Source: Mauremys mutica
Taxonomy: Eukaryota; Chordata; Testudines; Geoemydidae
Assembly: GCF_020497125.1 (NCBI RefSeq)
Contig: NC_059084.1
Coordinates: forward strand, 9,203,501-9,267,500
Length of the DNA stretch: 64,000 nucleotides
Direction: 5' to 3'
Shown: positions 10,801 through 21,669 of the stretch, one piece after another
Layout: each line of letters begins with the position of its first letter
How positions within the stretch are numbered: the stretch's first letter is position 1
Position numbers and translations under genes: made by a program
The notes under the pieces: model-generated
The model's input: the letters and a program-made list of their open reading frames with translations, nothing else
Databases searched by the model: none
What the model was told of the DNA's origin: nothing

Positions 10801-13489
10801 ATCAGGTTGATAGCCTAGAAGTCAGGAGAGAGACAGAAAAAGTAAATACGATTTGCCCCCGTTTCAACTTCCTCAGCCTCTAATTATTAAATCTTTTCCA
10901 ACTCCTAAAGTTATATTATACTATCCATCAGGCATTGACTGGGGATTCAGCATCACTGGAAAAACCTAATAAATCTGAAGACCCTGGTCACTTGTTCTGG
11001 ATCAGGGCCCAGGTAAGTGGATAGAATGCTTTCCCTACCTTGATTTGTATGCTTGTGAGAACCTCATGAAAAGCTGTGCAGTGACAGAGATCAGCACTGG
11101 TTTAAACAGCTGGTACAGCTTTTCCAGGGGTCACATTCTTGCCCCCTTCCTGCTTTACTGCTTCAGCCACAAAAATCAAACTCAGAACTGAACTTTCCTA
11201 TAAGGCACAAGGGTTCGGACCAGCTCATTAAAGAGACTGAGGAGAACCATGACATTTGCATGGGCATACAGATTTTTTGAAAGTTTGGTTTCAGGTCTTT
11301 CTTTGGAAGGAAGTCTCCAAGGCAAATGGGGAGGCGATCTGAATGACGGTGAGGCTGGACAAGCGGGCAGAGAAAAAATGACTATTGTATTATGCACAAT
11401 TCAAATGATAACCCCTCTCTTGCCAATATGACCTTTCTCTTTAAAGCATGTTAATTTCCCAGGGGGCGTGCGAGTGATTGCCAAATGCACACTTGACTTA
11501 ACTACCAGTATCTCATTCCTTACTTCCCAGAATACCTAGAGCTACTCAAACATAGAGCTTCCTCAATCTTCCATAGCACACAGGTGCATGCACCTTGAGT
11601 GTGAATTGAAGTGAAAGCATAATGCTTTATTCAGACCAACTGGCAGCAACCTATGGCTACATCACCAGTAGGAATATCCATTCAAAATATCCCATACATT
11701 AGCGTCTCAGGAACACATCCTTTCTGGGATAAGGATTTAGCTATAATCAACAAAACTCTTTTCAAACACCACCAAATATAATACCTTCTCTGGTTAGTAA
11801 GGAGGCTGAGTTGCAGTGTATATGCACCCTGTGCAGTTGGATATTAAATGTGGGGTCTTTGATTTCAGGGGGAAAAAAAGAACAGGAGAAACAAAGGTGA
11901 TTTTGATCTAAGTTTATATGAAAAATGCAACACAGAACATAATTAATCAAGGATATAGCATCCAATATAACAATAAAGGATTTAATCCCCTAAGAAACCA
12001 AGTCAAGACAAACTAAAACCAGTTCATCATGCTGATCTGTCTGGTAATCTGAGTTCAGGGCCAAGTCTTTAGGTAAAAGGCTAGTTCATTAATCTGCTGT
12101 TTTTCAGAACAGGCTTAAATTCAGAGTTCAGATTTTTACAAGCCGATTCAAAGAAGTCAGCAAGAGAAACTCCCCTTTGAAATTATTTTTCATTTGAGGC
12201 AGCACTGAATTATACCTTTCATGACATTGCACAGCTGTGTTAATAACAGAATTCAGTGTGAGTTCCCTACACTGTTCATTTCCTGGAGAGCTTCTTTTTG
12301 TTTGTATGAATGTCCAACTAGTAACGAAGAAAAGGAACAGACTTCTTTTGTAGTGTGGCTAATGAAACCTAGAAACTATACACCATAGTTTCAAGTGGAT
12401 TTCAGAAGCATACTGAAAAGTTCCTGGAGAGTAATGAGGCATGTGACAGTCAACCATAATGACAACACCGCTCCCAATTGGCAAGAACAGTAATCATAGC
12501 AATCCATCAAAATTCGTCCCTTGATAGAGATGGAACTTGAAAGACAAAGCGTTCATAACATTTCTGTGGGGAAGGTAGAGCTGGGCTTAACATAGTTAAA
12601 AATACAGTAATTAACGAAAGGAAAGATTTGGTGTGGTGTTGAGTGACCACATCCGTCCATGACATCAGTGGGAATTGTGGGCTCTCAAAACCTCACAGGA
12701 TCAACTAGAAAGGGCTAATGTGCACATCACTGATCTCATTATGGGGAAACATTTTCCAATGAGAAAAGACTTGGCTGGCTTTTTAATGGGGTCAGTTGGA
12801 ATCCACAAAATGAATTGTGGGTGCAATTTTGAGAACTTGTGCTTGCGCCTACATGATTTGCATATGCAGCCAAATGGTTAGAGGTGTCAGCACTTGGATG
12901 GGGGCCTGCAACTCAGTTACATGAGCAGACAACACCTGCAAGAGGGAGGCAGCTTTGTGGAAGTGATGCCCTTTATGCGTGGAAGTAAATGCTAAAAGCA
13001 TTCAGATGGCAACAATACACTTTCCCACCTTGGAGCTTGATATCGGCAGAGCTGGTAGTGCTGCCTAGAGTTAAGTTTGCCCAACACTTTCCATTATAAC
13101 TAAGATCCAGTTTTCAGTTGCTTATAACTTTGACAACATTTAACATGTGGGCTCAAATTTTCCACGATTGGTGTCTTTCTCAGGCTAATTCATTTGCATA
13201 TTTTTAAATTTCAGCTAACATGGCTCAACTGTTTCCAAGGCTAAAATTAGGGGAAAAAATACATAAAAATCTTCCCAAATTTTGCCTCCAAAAAAAAAAA
13301 CCCAACAAAAACCAAACACCATAGTTCACATGTGCTCAGAATTTGGTACCTATATTCTCTGAAGTTTCTTTTCATGCTCCAGTCCAGGACTTGAGGGGTT
13401 GAACAGGACTTTCCTAGTGACTGCCAGGGACAACAGTGGCTCCAGGAAGACTATGGAAGAGAAAGTAAGGAGATTGTCTGTCGTGTCCT
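7856..13489. other. Long non-coding stretch
   Basis: More than 5 kb without a supported gene or a clearly named repeat. Open frames are all at or below about 100 codons and look random. The only feature I single out is the cluster of ATTTGCAT sites at 9866-10157. Confidence 0.5.
9866..9906. promoter_or_regulatory. Cluster of POU/octamer-like sites
   Basis: ATTTGCAT occurs exactly at 9866-9873 and 9881-9888, and TTTGCAT at 9900-9906. A further exact ATTTGCAT lies at 10150-10157, with near matches around 10208. ATTTGCAT is the octamer bound by POU-family factors. Clusters can occur by chance in AT-rich DNA, so function is a guess. Confidence 0.2.
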
Positions 13490-13612
13490 CTCAAGGCTCC
13501 CCTTTCTGGAGCCTGGTTCACCGAGGGTAACAACCTACTACTGTTACTCTGTTAGCCCATGTGGTAGAGGACTGTGCTGTGGAACTAAAGGTCCAAACCC
13601 TTCTAATGACTC
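13490..13612 (+). mobile_element. tRNA-like SINE fragment
   Basis: 'ttagcccatgtggtagagga' at about 13551-13570 resembles a Pol III A box (TAGCNNAGNNGG), and 'ggtccaaaccc' at 13590-13600 resembles a B box. The spacing is tRNA-like. A related copy lies around 24152-24215. There is no cloverleaf that would make it a working tRNA, so I read it as an old tRNA-derived SINE. Confidence 0.4.
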
Positions 13613-14194
13613 AAGTTGGGGGTCAATATGATTCCATGACGGAATTGTTTCTTCATTTTTTTTAAATTAGCAATCACTTAATTAAAGACTTTATCATAAT
13701 GCATATGCACAAGGGGGCCAAATTAAGGTTACACATATGCCCGAATATTTCATTCTGGAATGTCCTAACTTTCGAGTGCTTGACTTTGCAACTTTAATGT
13801 TGTTTTAATGTAGAGCTTTTTTACTGTAATTTAGCATTTATTTTGATGAATGGAAATCATTGAGCATTAGTTACAGTATGTTTTTTGGGCATATAACAGC
13901 ACAGCATGTATGACTGCATATTATTATCACAGCAACACAATGCTGCTTTTCAGATATAGATGGTACATGCAATCAGCCCTGAGAGTTTTGCCAATGTTTG
14001 ATAATATGTTGTGATGATTTTATGGAAGAACAGCAGGACATCAACACAAGTTATCAACCAATATTTGATATTTTCAACAGTAGAAAAGGAAGAAGTAATT
14101 TTTAGTGGAAGAGAGGGAGAATATAAACAATGTAGCTTTGGAATGGATTAATTGTAAAAAAAAAACCCAACATTTTTCAGGTACTTAGAACTAA

Positions 14195-14247
14195 CCTGAT
14201 TTTCAGAGGTGGAACTGGGGCTATGTAGCACTTCTGAAAAATCAAGG
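14195..14247. repeat. Short foldback repeat
   Basis: 'cctgattttcagaggtg' (left) and the reverse complement of 'cacttctgaaaaatcaagg' (right) match apart from small gaps. It is a short cousin of the foldback at 44002-44093. Confidence 0.5.
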
Positions 14248-14750
14248 CGGTTGAATTTCACTGCCTAAATAATGGTTTTTGGAAATTAATTTTAAGTACT
14301 ACATTTGAAAATTTGGGGCAGAGATCTTAGAGTAGCTTTCAACATTTAAAAGAGTTGGTCATACTTTAAATTGAGGTTCTGTTTATAAAAGGACATGATT
14401 AATGGATGTTATAAACATATTGCAGACATGAGTGGTGTGTGTTATAAATGGTTGTAAAAACAAGAAAGTGTTATAGATGGTTTTAAGCAACCTATTGACC
14501 AGTTGGACTCTAACTCAATTAAACAACCATCTATTAAAACATTAGTCATTTATTAAACCTTTGTAAGCCTTTTGTAAATAGACCCTTAATATCAAGTATG
14601 ACCAAACAGTTTTTGAAAGTGTAGTGAATCCTTTTAATCCACTATGGATTCAGTGTTATACAGGTGCTAACGTTGTGCACTGAGTCATTAACACTGACTG
14701 ATTTATGAAGTTTCCAAAGACACTAGTAAGATTTTCATGAATTCCAGCGT

Positions 14751-14882
14751 ATTATTATTTATTGTTTGTATTGTGGTAGCTCCTAGGAGACCCAGTCATG
14801 AACCAGGGCTCCGTTGTGCTAGACACTACATACTCAGAAACAAAAGAAACTAACCCTGACTCAAAGAACTTATAAACTAAGA
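14751..14882 (-). mobile_element. MIR-like SINE, 3' tail
   Basis: The plus strand starts 'attattatttattgtttgta', continues 'ggtagctcctaggagaccc' and 'ccgttgtgctagacac', and ends in 'caaagaacttataaact'. Its reverse complement matches the tail of the plus-strand copy at 35200-35302 ('acaatgcctcgcacaatggg', 'ggcttttagaggctacc', 'aatacagataataaat'). It is an old dispersed amniote SINE tail. I cannot name the subfamily. Confidence 0.6.
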
Positions 14883-16446
14883 AAGTTTCTGATATATGCT
14901 ATTATTTTCCTAACTCTATTAACATGGATAGGGTTTTACAGACACTTCCACTGTACTATGACAAGAATGATGTGAACATACTGAACATTTTGTGGTAGCA
15001 TTTGGAATTAAACAAAGGCATTCTAGTGACATCATAAAAGGGCTCAGATTATGACCTGATTGTGCAATATAGCATAGGCACCAGCAGTGGAAGCCATAGC
15101 ATGTGTAGGCAACACCTTCATATGAACAGGATAAGCAGCAGCATATCCATCAGCAGCAGAAGTGAGAACAAGCAGATTACCAACATCAGCTGGATACATT
15201 GTAACATTTCACATTTTTTGTCACTAAGCCATATGAAGCATTTGCTGTGGAATTATTCTTACATCTCTGCGGTTCATAAGCTACTTAGCAAGGTAGAGTT
15301 GAAGCTAATCCGAGTCCTACATGAGAACTGAGATGGGTTTTTTTTTTGCACCACTATTTGATATTTGGTTACAGCTTTCTGTGCACTCACTGTAAGTTAC
15401 AGATGTTCCATTAAGGCCCAAATAATGGCCAAGCCAGGCTCACACAAAGGCCCCGTGAATGGGGTATAATTCTCCTGCACGGAAGCAGGAGAGGTGAGGC
15501 GATATATGCCTATAATGTGCATCAGGGAGTTGATTTGCCTCCTTCAAACAGATCCCTCCTTAAGTCCCCCTGGGACAATGAGACACTGTGGTGTGCCCAA
15601 TGTGGGTCTATGCCTTAATGGCACAATTATCATAAATCTTGTTTTGAGAGAGAGTTTATCATTTCTGCAAATACCATTGTTGTGGCCACATGATAGAAAT
15701 TCCATGGGGCAGCCAGCATGTTTCTGTTGTAAGTAATTTTACAAAGTTTAAAATAAACTGGATAGTTTTAAAACTCTGATTGAGTTATAATTTCAAGGGG
15801 CTTTCATTTCTAATCAACAGTTTTATAACCTAGTGATCTCTCTTCAACAAGAGACGTGTTTATTCCAAACCATTTAAGAAAGCAGCTGTTTATTAAAGTG
15901 CCAACACCAGTGATTGATTTCTGATGCTCGAGTGCATCTGTTTTCTAGCTAATGACATCACTGCAAGCAAGCAGATACAGTATTGCAGGCTGGGACTCTA
16001 ATGAAGAAATAAAGCAGGCATGCCTTTTCTGTAAAAAAATCGATTTCATTGAGAAAAAGATCTATTAATAAGTCAAATGTTCAAGTAACATTCATGCCAA
16101 CTGGCATTCTTATACACAACTGGCATTTCTTGAGAAAGAATTTGTGGGTTAACAGTGTTTATACTAAAATCTCTAAAGACGACATCTGTTAACTTACATT
16201 CCAAAAGTGGTGATTGATTTATGATCTATTAAATCACATCTGTACAAGAAAAAATGGCCTGTAGGATGACATCTGTCAGTCAAATACATAACATAGGTTT
16301 CTATGATAGTGTATGAAACACTTGAGTTTATTTATCTATTTGTTCATTCACTTTAACATTTTTGGGGGGTGGGATAGGGGCGGGGAATAAAAATGAACTT
16401 ATTCTAAACCCCATTCAACAGTTGGAGAAGTTACAGAATTTCTAAT
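14883..16446. other. Non-coding, possibly conserved in part
   Basis: There is no supported gene. The part from about 15880 to 16310 is free of recognised repeats and low in CpG, with several TAAT/ATTA and E-box-like (CAGCTG) words, so it would be a reasonable place to look for a conserved non-coding element. This cannot be judged without alignment. Confidence 0.35.
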
Positions 16447-16531
16447 TTCGCTTTCCTGGACCAGGTCCTGTGCTGATGTAAAGGAGCAGAGCTCTACTGG
16501 CTCTGATGGAGCTACACAGCTGAAGATCTGA
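16447..16531. repeat. Fragment of the dispersed 'gatctgacccc' repeat
   Basis: 'ggaccaggtcctgtgctgat' followed by 'ggctctgatggagctacac' and 'agctgaagatctgacccc' places it with the fragments at 7000, 32345 and 34212. Both ends carry inverted 'gnnccagnnc/gatctgac'-like words, so it is probably an eroded palindromic element. Confidence 0.4.
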
Positions 16532-16863
16532 CCCCTCCAATCTCTAGAGAATGCCTATGCACACAGCCTCTTTACTGTGGCAGTGCCCGGGAGCCCAGAA
16601 TACGCTCCTTCCTGAGAAACTGTTTATGGTCTCTGTGGATGTTCTCTTTTTAATCCTATGTGCTCTTCGTTAATTAAAATGTAATCAATTTCCTAAGTAA
16701 ATCCTAGTGCACACAAATAAATAAGCACTGATTTGCTCCAGATGGGGCCTATTATTAATTTATTATTTGTGTTACATGTGGATTGAGTGGGGACAGAGCA
16801 GGGCCATGAACTAGCCTTCCGCAGGCTTGGGCACTCCTGGCCTGGATAGAACGTTAGCTATAC

Positions 16864-17068
16864 CAGGGGCTCTCAAACTGGGGGTCAGGAGGTTATTACA
16901 TGGGGGGGTTTGCAAGCTGTCAGCCTCCACCCCAAACCCCGCTTTGAATCTAGCATTTATAATGGTGTTAAATATATTAAAAAAATGTTTTTAATGTATA
17001 AGGGGGGGTCGTACTCAGAGGCTTGCTATGTGAAAGGGGTCATCAGTACGAAAGTTTGAGAACCACTG
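16864..17068. mobile_element. hAT-type miniature element, 205 bp, with target duplication
   Basis: It begins 'caggggctctcaaactg' and ends 'aaagtttgagaaccactg', inverted ends of the CAGNG hAT type. Flanks are 'agctatac' (16856-16863) and 'ggctatac' (17069-17076), an 8-bp duplication with one change. The interior holds 'aaaccccgctttgaatc' and 'gcatttataatggtg'. No coding capacity. Confidence 0.9.
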
Positions 17069-17744
17069 GGCTATACTTTTCCAAAGGTGTATCAAGAGCC
17101 GCGTAGCAGTGCACTCCCCCCACTGCTAGCAGAGATAAAATACCTCCCCAGGCTGTTCAGGGGCTGCCCCTACTGCTTCCAAGGAGACATAATTGTCCCC
17201 TAAGACAGTTTTTCCCTTTGGATGCATGTGTGTTGAGTGAGTGTGCAGTACTGCACATCAGTACAGTGAGGAGGGATTTGAAGAAAAGCAGCACCAGACC
17301 TAATAAACCAGCAGTTTAAAATTCTGTACCTTTAAAAACCAATATAAATACCAGGGAAAGTGAGATCACAGCTTGAGCCCCGAAATAAATCTTCCACGTT
17401 TCTTGGCTTTTGAGTTCTTTCCTTGGCTCCTGACCTTAGTAACAGAAGTTTCCCAAATTTGGAAACACTGCTTGGTAGCTAGGCCCTGCTTTCTTACTAT
17501 CATCTCATGGTCTACTCTTCTCTTTCCAGCTCCTGTCTTCCACTGAAGCACCAGGCAGGGAGCATCACGGTTCTCATTTCAAAAAGCAAGAGATGACCTA
17601 TTCAGAACCCAATGAGCTTCCTCATCCAGGCTTACATGTTTAGCTTGAACACTAACCCTAACCCTACCCACACGCTTTTCACCCTTGTTATTTCCAAAGT
17701 TTTCTTACATATCATAGATTTATATATTTTTTTCCCTCTCAGCT
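17069..17744. other. Non-coding flank with a telomere-like micro-repeat
   Basis: It holds 'ctaaccctaaccctaccc' at 17652-17669, about two and a half CCCTAA units, just upstream of the CR1 fragment. Nothing else is recognised. Confidence 0.5.
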
Positions 17745-18909
17745 TCTTTGACAGGGTTACTGGCTTAGTGGATGTGGGGAAGCAGAGATCTCATGATTTT
17801 AGTAAGGCTTTTGACACAGTCCTACATTACATTCTCATAAGCAAACTAGGGAAATGTGGTTGAGATGAAATAAGTATATTGTGGGTGCACAACTGGTTGA
17901 AAGACAGTACTCAAAGATAAATCATCAATGGTTCAGTGTCAAAGTGAAGGACATATTTAGTTGGGTCATACAGAGATCAGTCCTGGTCTGGTACTATTCA
18001 ATAATTTCATTAATGACGGATAATGGAGTGAAGAATATGATTATAAAATCTGTGGATGACACCAAGCAGGGAGGGGTTACAAGCACTTTGGAGGACAGAA
18101 TTAGAATCAAAACAACCTTGACAAATTGTATAATGGGTCTCAAATCAACAAGATGAAATTCAATAAAGACAAGGGTGAAGTCTTCACTTTGAAAGGAAAA
18201 ATCAAAAGCAGAGTTACAAAATAGGGACTAGCTGGCCAGGTGATAGTACCACTGACAAGGACTTGAGAGTTATAGTTCATCATAATATGCAATAACAATG
18301 TGATGCACTTGCGGAAAAGGCTGATGTTCCGGGGTGCATTAAGAGGATTGTCTTATGTAAGACACGGGAATTAATTGTCCATCTTTTCTTGGCACTGAGG
18401 CCTCAGCTGGAGTACTGTGTCCTATTCCAGACACCACACTTTTGGAAACCTGTGGACAAATAAGAGAAAGGCCAGAGGACAGCAACACAAATGATAAAAG
18501 GTTTACAAAACCTGACCTCTAAGGAAATTAAAAAAACAAACAAACTGAGAAAAGACGATTGAGGGGGGACCTGACCACAGTCTTCAACTATGTTAAAGGC
18601 TGTTACAAAGAGGATGGTGATCAGCTGTTCTCCATGTCACCAAAGGAAGGACAAGTAGTAAAAGGCTTAATTTGCAGTAAGGACAAGTTAGAAAGTTTTT
18701 CCTAATATCTAACCTAACTATAAGGATAGTTAAACTCTGGAATAGACTTCCAAGTGAGGTTGCAGAATCTCCATCATTGGAGCTTTTTAAGAACGGGTTG
18801 GACAAACACCTCTCAGGCATGGTCTGTGTTTATTGGTCCTGCCTCTGTGCAGAGGGCTGGATTGGATCACTTATCGAAGTCCCTTCCAGCCCTACATTTC
18901 CATGGTTCT
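17745..18909 (+). mobile_element. CR1 LINE, decayed reverse transcriptase and 3' end
   Basis: This is a 5'-truncated CR1 non-LTR retrotransposon. The reverse-transcriptase motif A region is readable at 17795-17821 as D-F-S-K-A-F-D-T-V, and the motif C region at 18052-18060 keeps Asp-Asp but as V-D-D where the family has A-D-D. Between and after them the frame is broken by stops and shifts. From about 18190 to 18909 the nucleotide pattern follows the end of CR1: 'ctggagtactgtgtcctatt', 'gaggggggacctgaccacag', 'gttgcagaatctccatcatt', 'ggatcacttatcgaagtccc'. It ends near 'ccatggttcta'. The element would have copied itself through an RNA intermediate at a nicked target; this copy is dead. Confidence 0.9.
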
Positions 18910-18965
18910 AGCCCAGCATAATTACAACACACTAGTGTCAGTCCCAATTCCCACTAACTTTATGG

Positions 18966-19121
18966 ACCCAATTCTCCACAGCCTTGCACCTTGTACAGTC
19001 ATTTACACCTTTGTAAAGTGGGTATAAAATGCTACCATATCAGAATGGTAGTATTTTCCATTCACACCTTCTACAGATGCAACTGATACCACAAGGTGAA
19101 AGGCTTTGGAAAATCAGGCCC
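18966..19121. mobile_element. Foldback miniature element
   Basis: The left arm 'cttgcaccttgtacagtcat', 'acacctttgtaaagtggg' and 'taaaatgctaccat' is mirrored by 'atggtagtattttcc', 'cacaccttctacagatgc', 'accacaaggtgaaaggct' and 'aaaatcaggccc' on the right. The centre is near 19045. This is an imperfect palindrome over its whole 156 bp, typical of a miniature inverted-repeat element. Confidence 0.7.
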
Positions 19122-19239
19122 TATGACTCCAACCATCTATCCTCTCCCCAGTTAAGGGGCCATCACATTAGGTTTTTTGGCTCGGATTTTACGCAATACC
19201 TTAACGATGCCTTCCTAGGTCAGGAATTTTTTAATTAAA

Positions 19240-19600
19240 CTTTTTTTATAATTGAAAATTGCTAATTCTTCAAAACCAAAATGATTGTAAATCAGGGTTT
19301 GTTTTGATGAATCTCCCGTTTAAAAAAAATGATTTTTTTTTCAAATTTGTCAGAACATTATGACATTTCAAAATGAAAAAAAAATAATTTTTCCAATTCA
19401 AAATTACTTTTTATTTCAAAATTTAAACTAATAAGACTGAAGAAGGTTAAATAAGAAAACAGGTAAAAATCAAAATGAAACACTTTGATTTACCTGAACC
19501 AAAAATTGTTTTGTTTTTTCAGTTAATAAAAATTTGAGATTTTGACTTTTTGTCCCAATTCAAGACAGGAGAAAATTTCAAACTCTCAAAAACATTAAAT
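19240..19600. repeat. A/T-rich 'aaatttc' repeat block
   Basis: The block is dense in 'ttttcaaa', 'tttcaaaat' and 'aaaattt' words on both strands, unlike its flanks. It is probably an eroded A/T-rich foldback element, but limits and family are unclear. Confidence 0.35.
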
Positions 19601-20299
19601 GGATGAGGAAACTATATTCTACACAGAGTTAATCTATATCCCACTGAAGAAAGTAGAAAGATTCCTATTGACTTCAATGGGCTTTGGATCAGCCCTTTAT
19701 TGCTCCATGAGAGAGATCATAGAACTTAAGTCTACTTTCACTCACAGACTGGAACTTTATTAATGCATTTATTTATCCATTACAATCAATAACAGAATAA
19801 TACAAAGTCTGTTAGTTTCAGAGGTCTCACAGAGTATGTGAAAACATCTAAGAATGTACAAAAAATGTTGTGTGCACTGGAACAAAAATATTTTACTAAA
19901 TCTGGATCGCGGGTCATGGATTTGACCTTTTGTCATTTTTTCCCTTGTAAACTAAAATACAATGCACCTTCTTCAGGAGAGATGTTGCTCACAATATCAC
20001 AGTTACTCTAGAGCCTAGAGGCATTTGTTTACTCGTGTGGATATTGTTGACCGACCCTTCGCTTTTTCACTCTGGCTATTTGGATGGGGAGTATTACCTA
20101 GTTGTTTAGAGCTAATAGATATAAACAGGATAGGGATTTCCAAAAAGGAAGTTACTCTGTTTGGGAAATTACTTCATTTTTAATCCTGTTGGTCTATGTC
20201 TGAAACAGGCAAAATTTGAGTTATACAGAGAGTTTGGATGGAGAGGTGGGGAGATGATAATTTTCCTAGATATTAAATGGTACACAAATGAAGGTAAAA

Positions 20300-20685
20300 G
20301 AAGGACCAATTTTCAAGTGTGGGTTTCTTAAGATGCCCACATCCCATTTTAAGTAGGGCGTTGCAATCAATACTCTACCATACCATAACATGTATCAGCC
20401 ACAATGTTCAAATGTGGGGCCAAAGGATAGTTGTTTCAAAAGTGCGTAGCGATGGCTTAACTCTGCATCCATTGACTTCGAGGCCAAAGCCACGGTTGAG
20501 CATTTATGAAAACTGTTCAACCTTGGGTACCTAACTTTAAGCACCAAAAACCTTATTTAGGCACTTAAATAAATGGCCTGATTTTTTTTTGGAGGTGCCA
20601 CATCTGCAGCTCCCATTGATTTGTGAGATATCTTAAAATTTTGGTGCCTAAATGGGAGCTGAGCTCTTGAAAATCTGGCCCTACA
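20300..20685. repeat. Foldback-related repeat block
   Basis: The left edge reads 'accaattttcaagtgtg' and the right edge 'cttgaaaatctggccct', inverted in style. Inside, 'ggcacttaaataaatggcct', 'gctcccattgattt' and 'ggtgcctaaatgggagct' repeat the words of the 'tgaaaat' foldback family. It may be two overlapping copies. Confidence 0.5.
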
Positions 20686-20708
20686 TATTCAGGAAAGTTT
20701 AAGTCCAC

Positions 20709-21669
20709 TAAAGCTCCCCTCTGATCACAGTATAAATATTTAAATAAAAATATCCAAGAAAACTGAAGAAATACATTACTTTATAAACAATTTTGATCAC
20801 TTGTGCTGCTGTCAAAATCAGTGCAGCAACTTGGCAATCTTTGGATACTATTCCATCTTGTTTATTAGACCAGCTATTCAATAATGAAAGACAAACTTCT
20901 AAAAGCTTTTGAATCAGCAATAATCAGTGTAATTTCCCCATGCTTGTGTTCTGCTTTTTCATAAGTATTTGCACTTCATGATACTCTTTGTGGAAAATAC
21001 TTCTAAATGTGGACTTTTTCTATGGCAACATACTCCATGGGTAAAATGTTTTTGTAAGGATCCTTGACGTTGAATTTGATATCCTAAACATTTTCATTAA
21101 GCTCATTCTTTTGGGCATGCATTATCACTTCAGGCAGCAAGTAGCAGTGAATTTCCTGCTGTGGTTATACAAAGTAAGCCATCCAAGGAGTCCATGTTAT
21201 ATATGGTACTGATGCCAGTTGCACAACACTGAGGCAAATCCTTTTTCAAGTTGATTTGGAGAGACTTATTGAACAGCTTGTGAATGTGGACATAACTAGT
21301 AATAGAAATAGGAAGGCCACTAAAACCAAGTAGATAACCATTTCAAAAAGTTATCAATATCTGTAGCCCTTTGCAGTGTAGCATAGGATACATTACGTGG
21401 GACTGCAGAAGTATGTCCAAAGGACAGCCACACTTAAAAACAACAGCTGCAGACAGAGCTATAATTCTGGGCAAGTATGTCTTTTGTTAAACTTCTTCTG
21501 GGTTTCCAGAATTGACTCCAAAATGAGTGACATCGATGTACATAACCACAGACATAAACTGACTCACTGTGAACATAAGAAGTTTCTGACAGCCTTTATT
21601 TATATTTTTATGTGAAGCCACAGTGATGGGTACCAACATTTTCCACAAGATAAAAGATGTAATATTTCT
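20709..21669 (-). pseudogene. Decayed coding sequence, family not recognised
   Basis: On the minus strand three consecutive frames read like protein. The first (21669 to 21133) has only two stops in 179 codons, TAA at 21489-21487 and TGA at 21345-21343. It includes phrases such as YIDVTHFGVNSGNPEEV and IYNMDSLDGLLCITTAG. The second (about 21165 to 21006) contains YLLPEVIMHAQKNEL and, after a TAG at 21086-21084, DIKFNVKDPYKNILPMEYVA. The third (21019 to 20709) has one TGA at 20926-20924 and contains FHKEYHEVQILMKKQ and LLEVCLSLLNSWSNKQDG. Two frameshifts are needed. In DNA this AT-rich about eleven stops would be expected in the first part alone. No flanking poly-A or duplication was seen. It may be a retrocopy, a remnant gene or a transposon protein. 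I do not recognise it and assign no function. Confidence 0.45.

Noticed and set aside
13551..13600. Possible tRNA gene
   Set aside because: A-box and B-box-like words are present but no cloverleaf with paired arms can be drawn; a SINE remnant is more likely.
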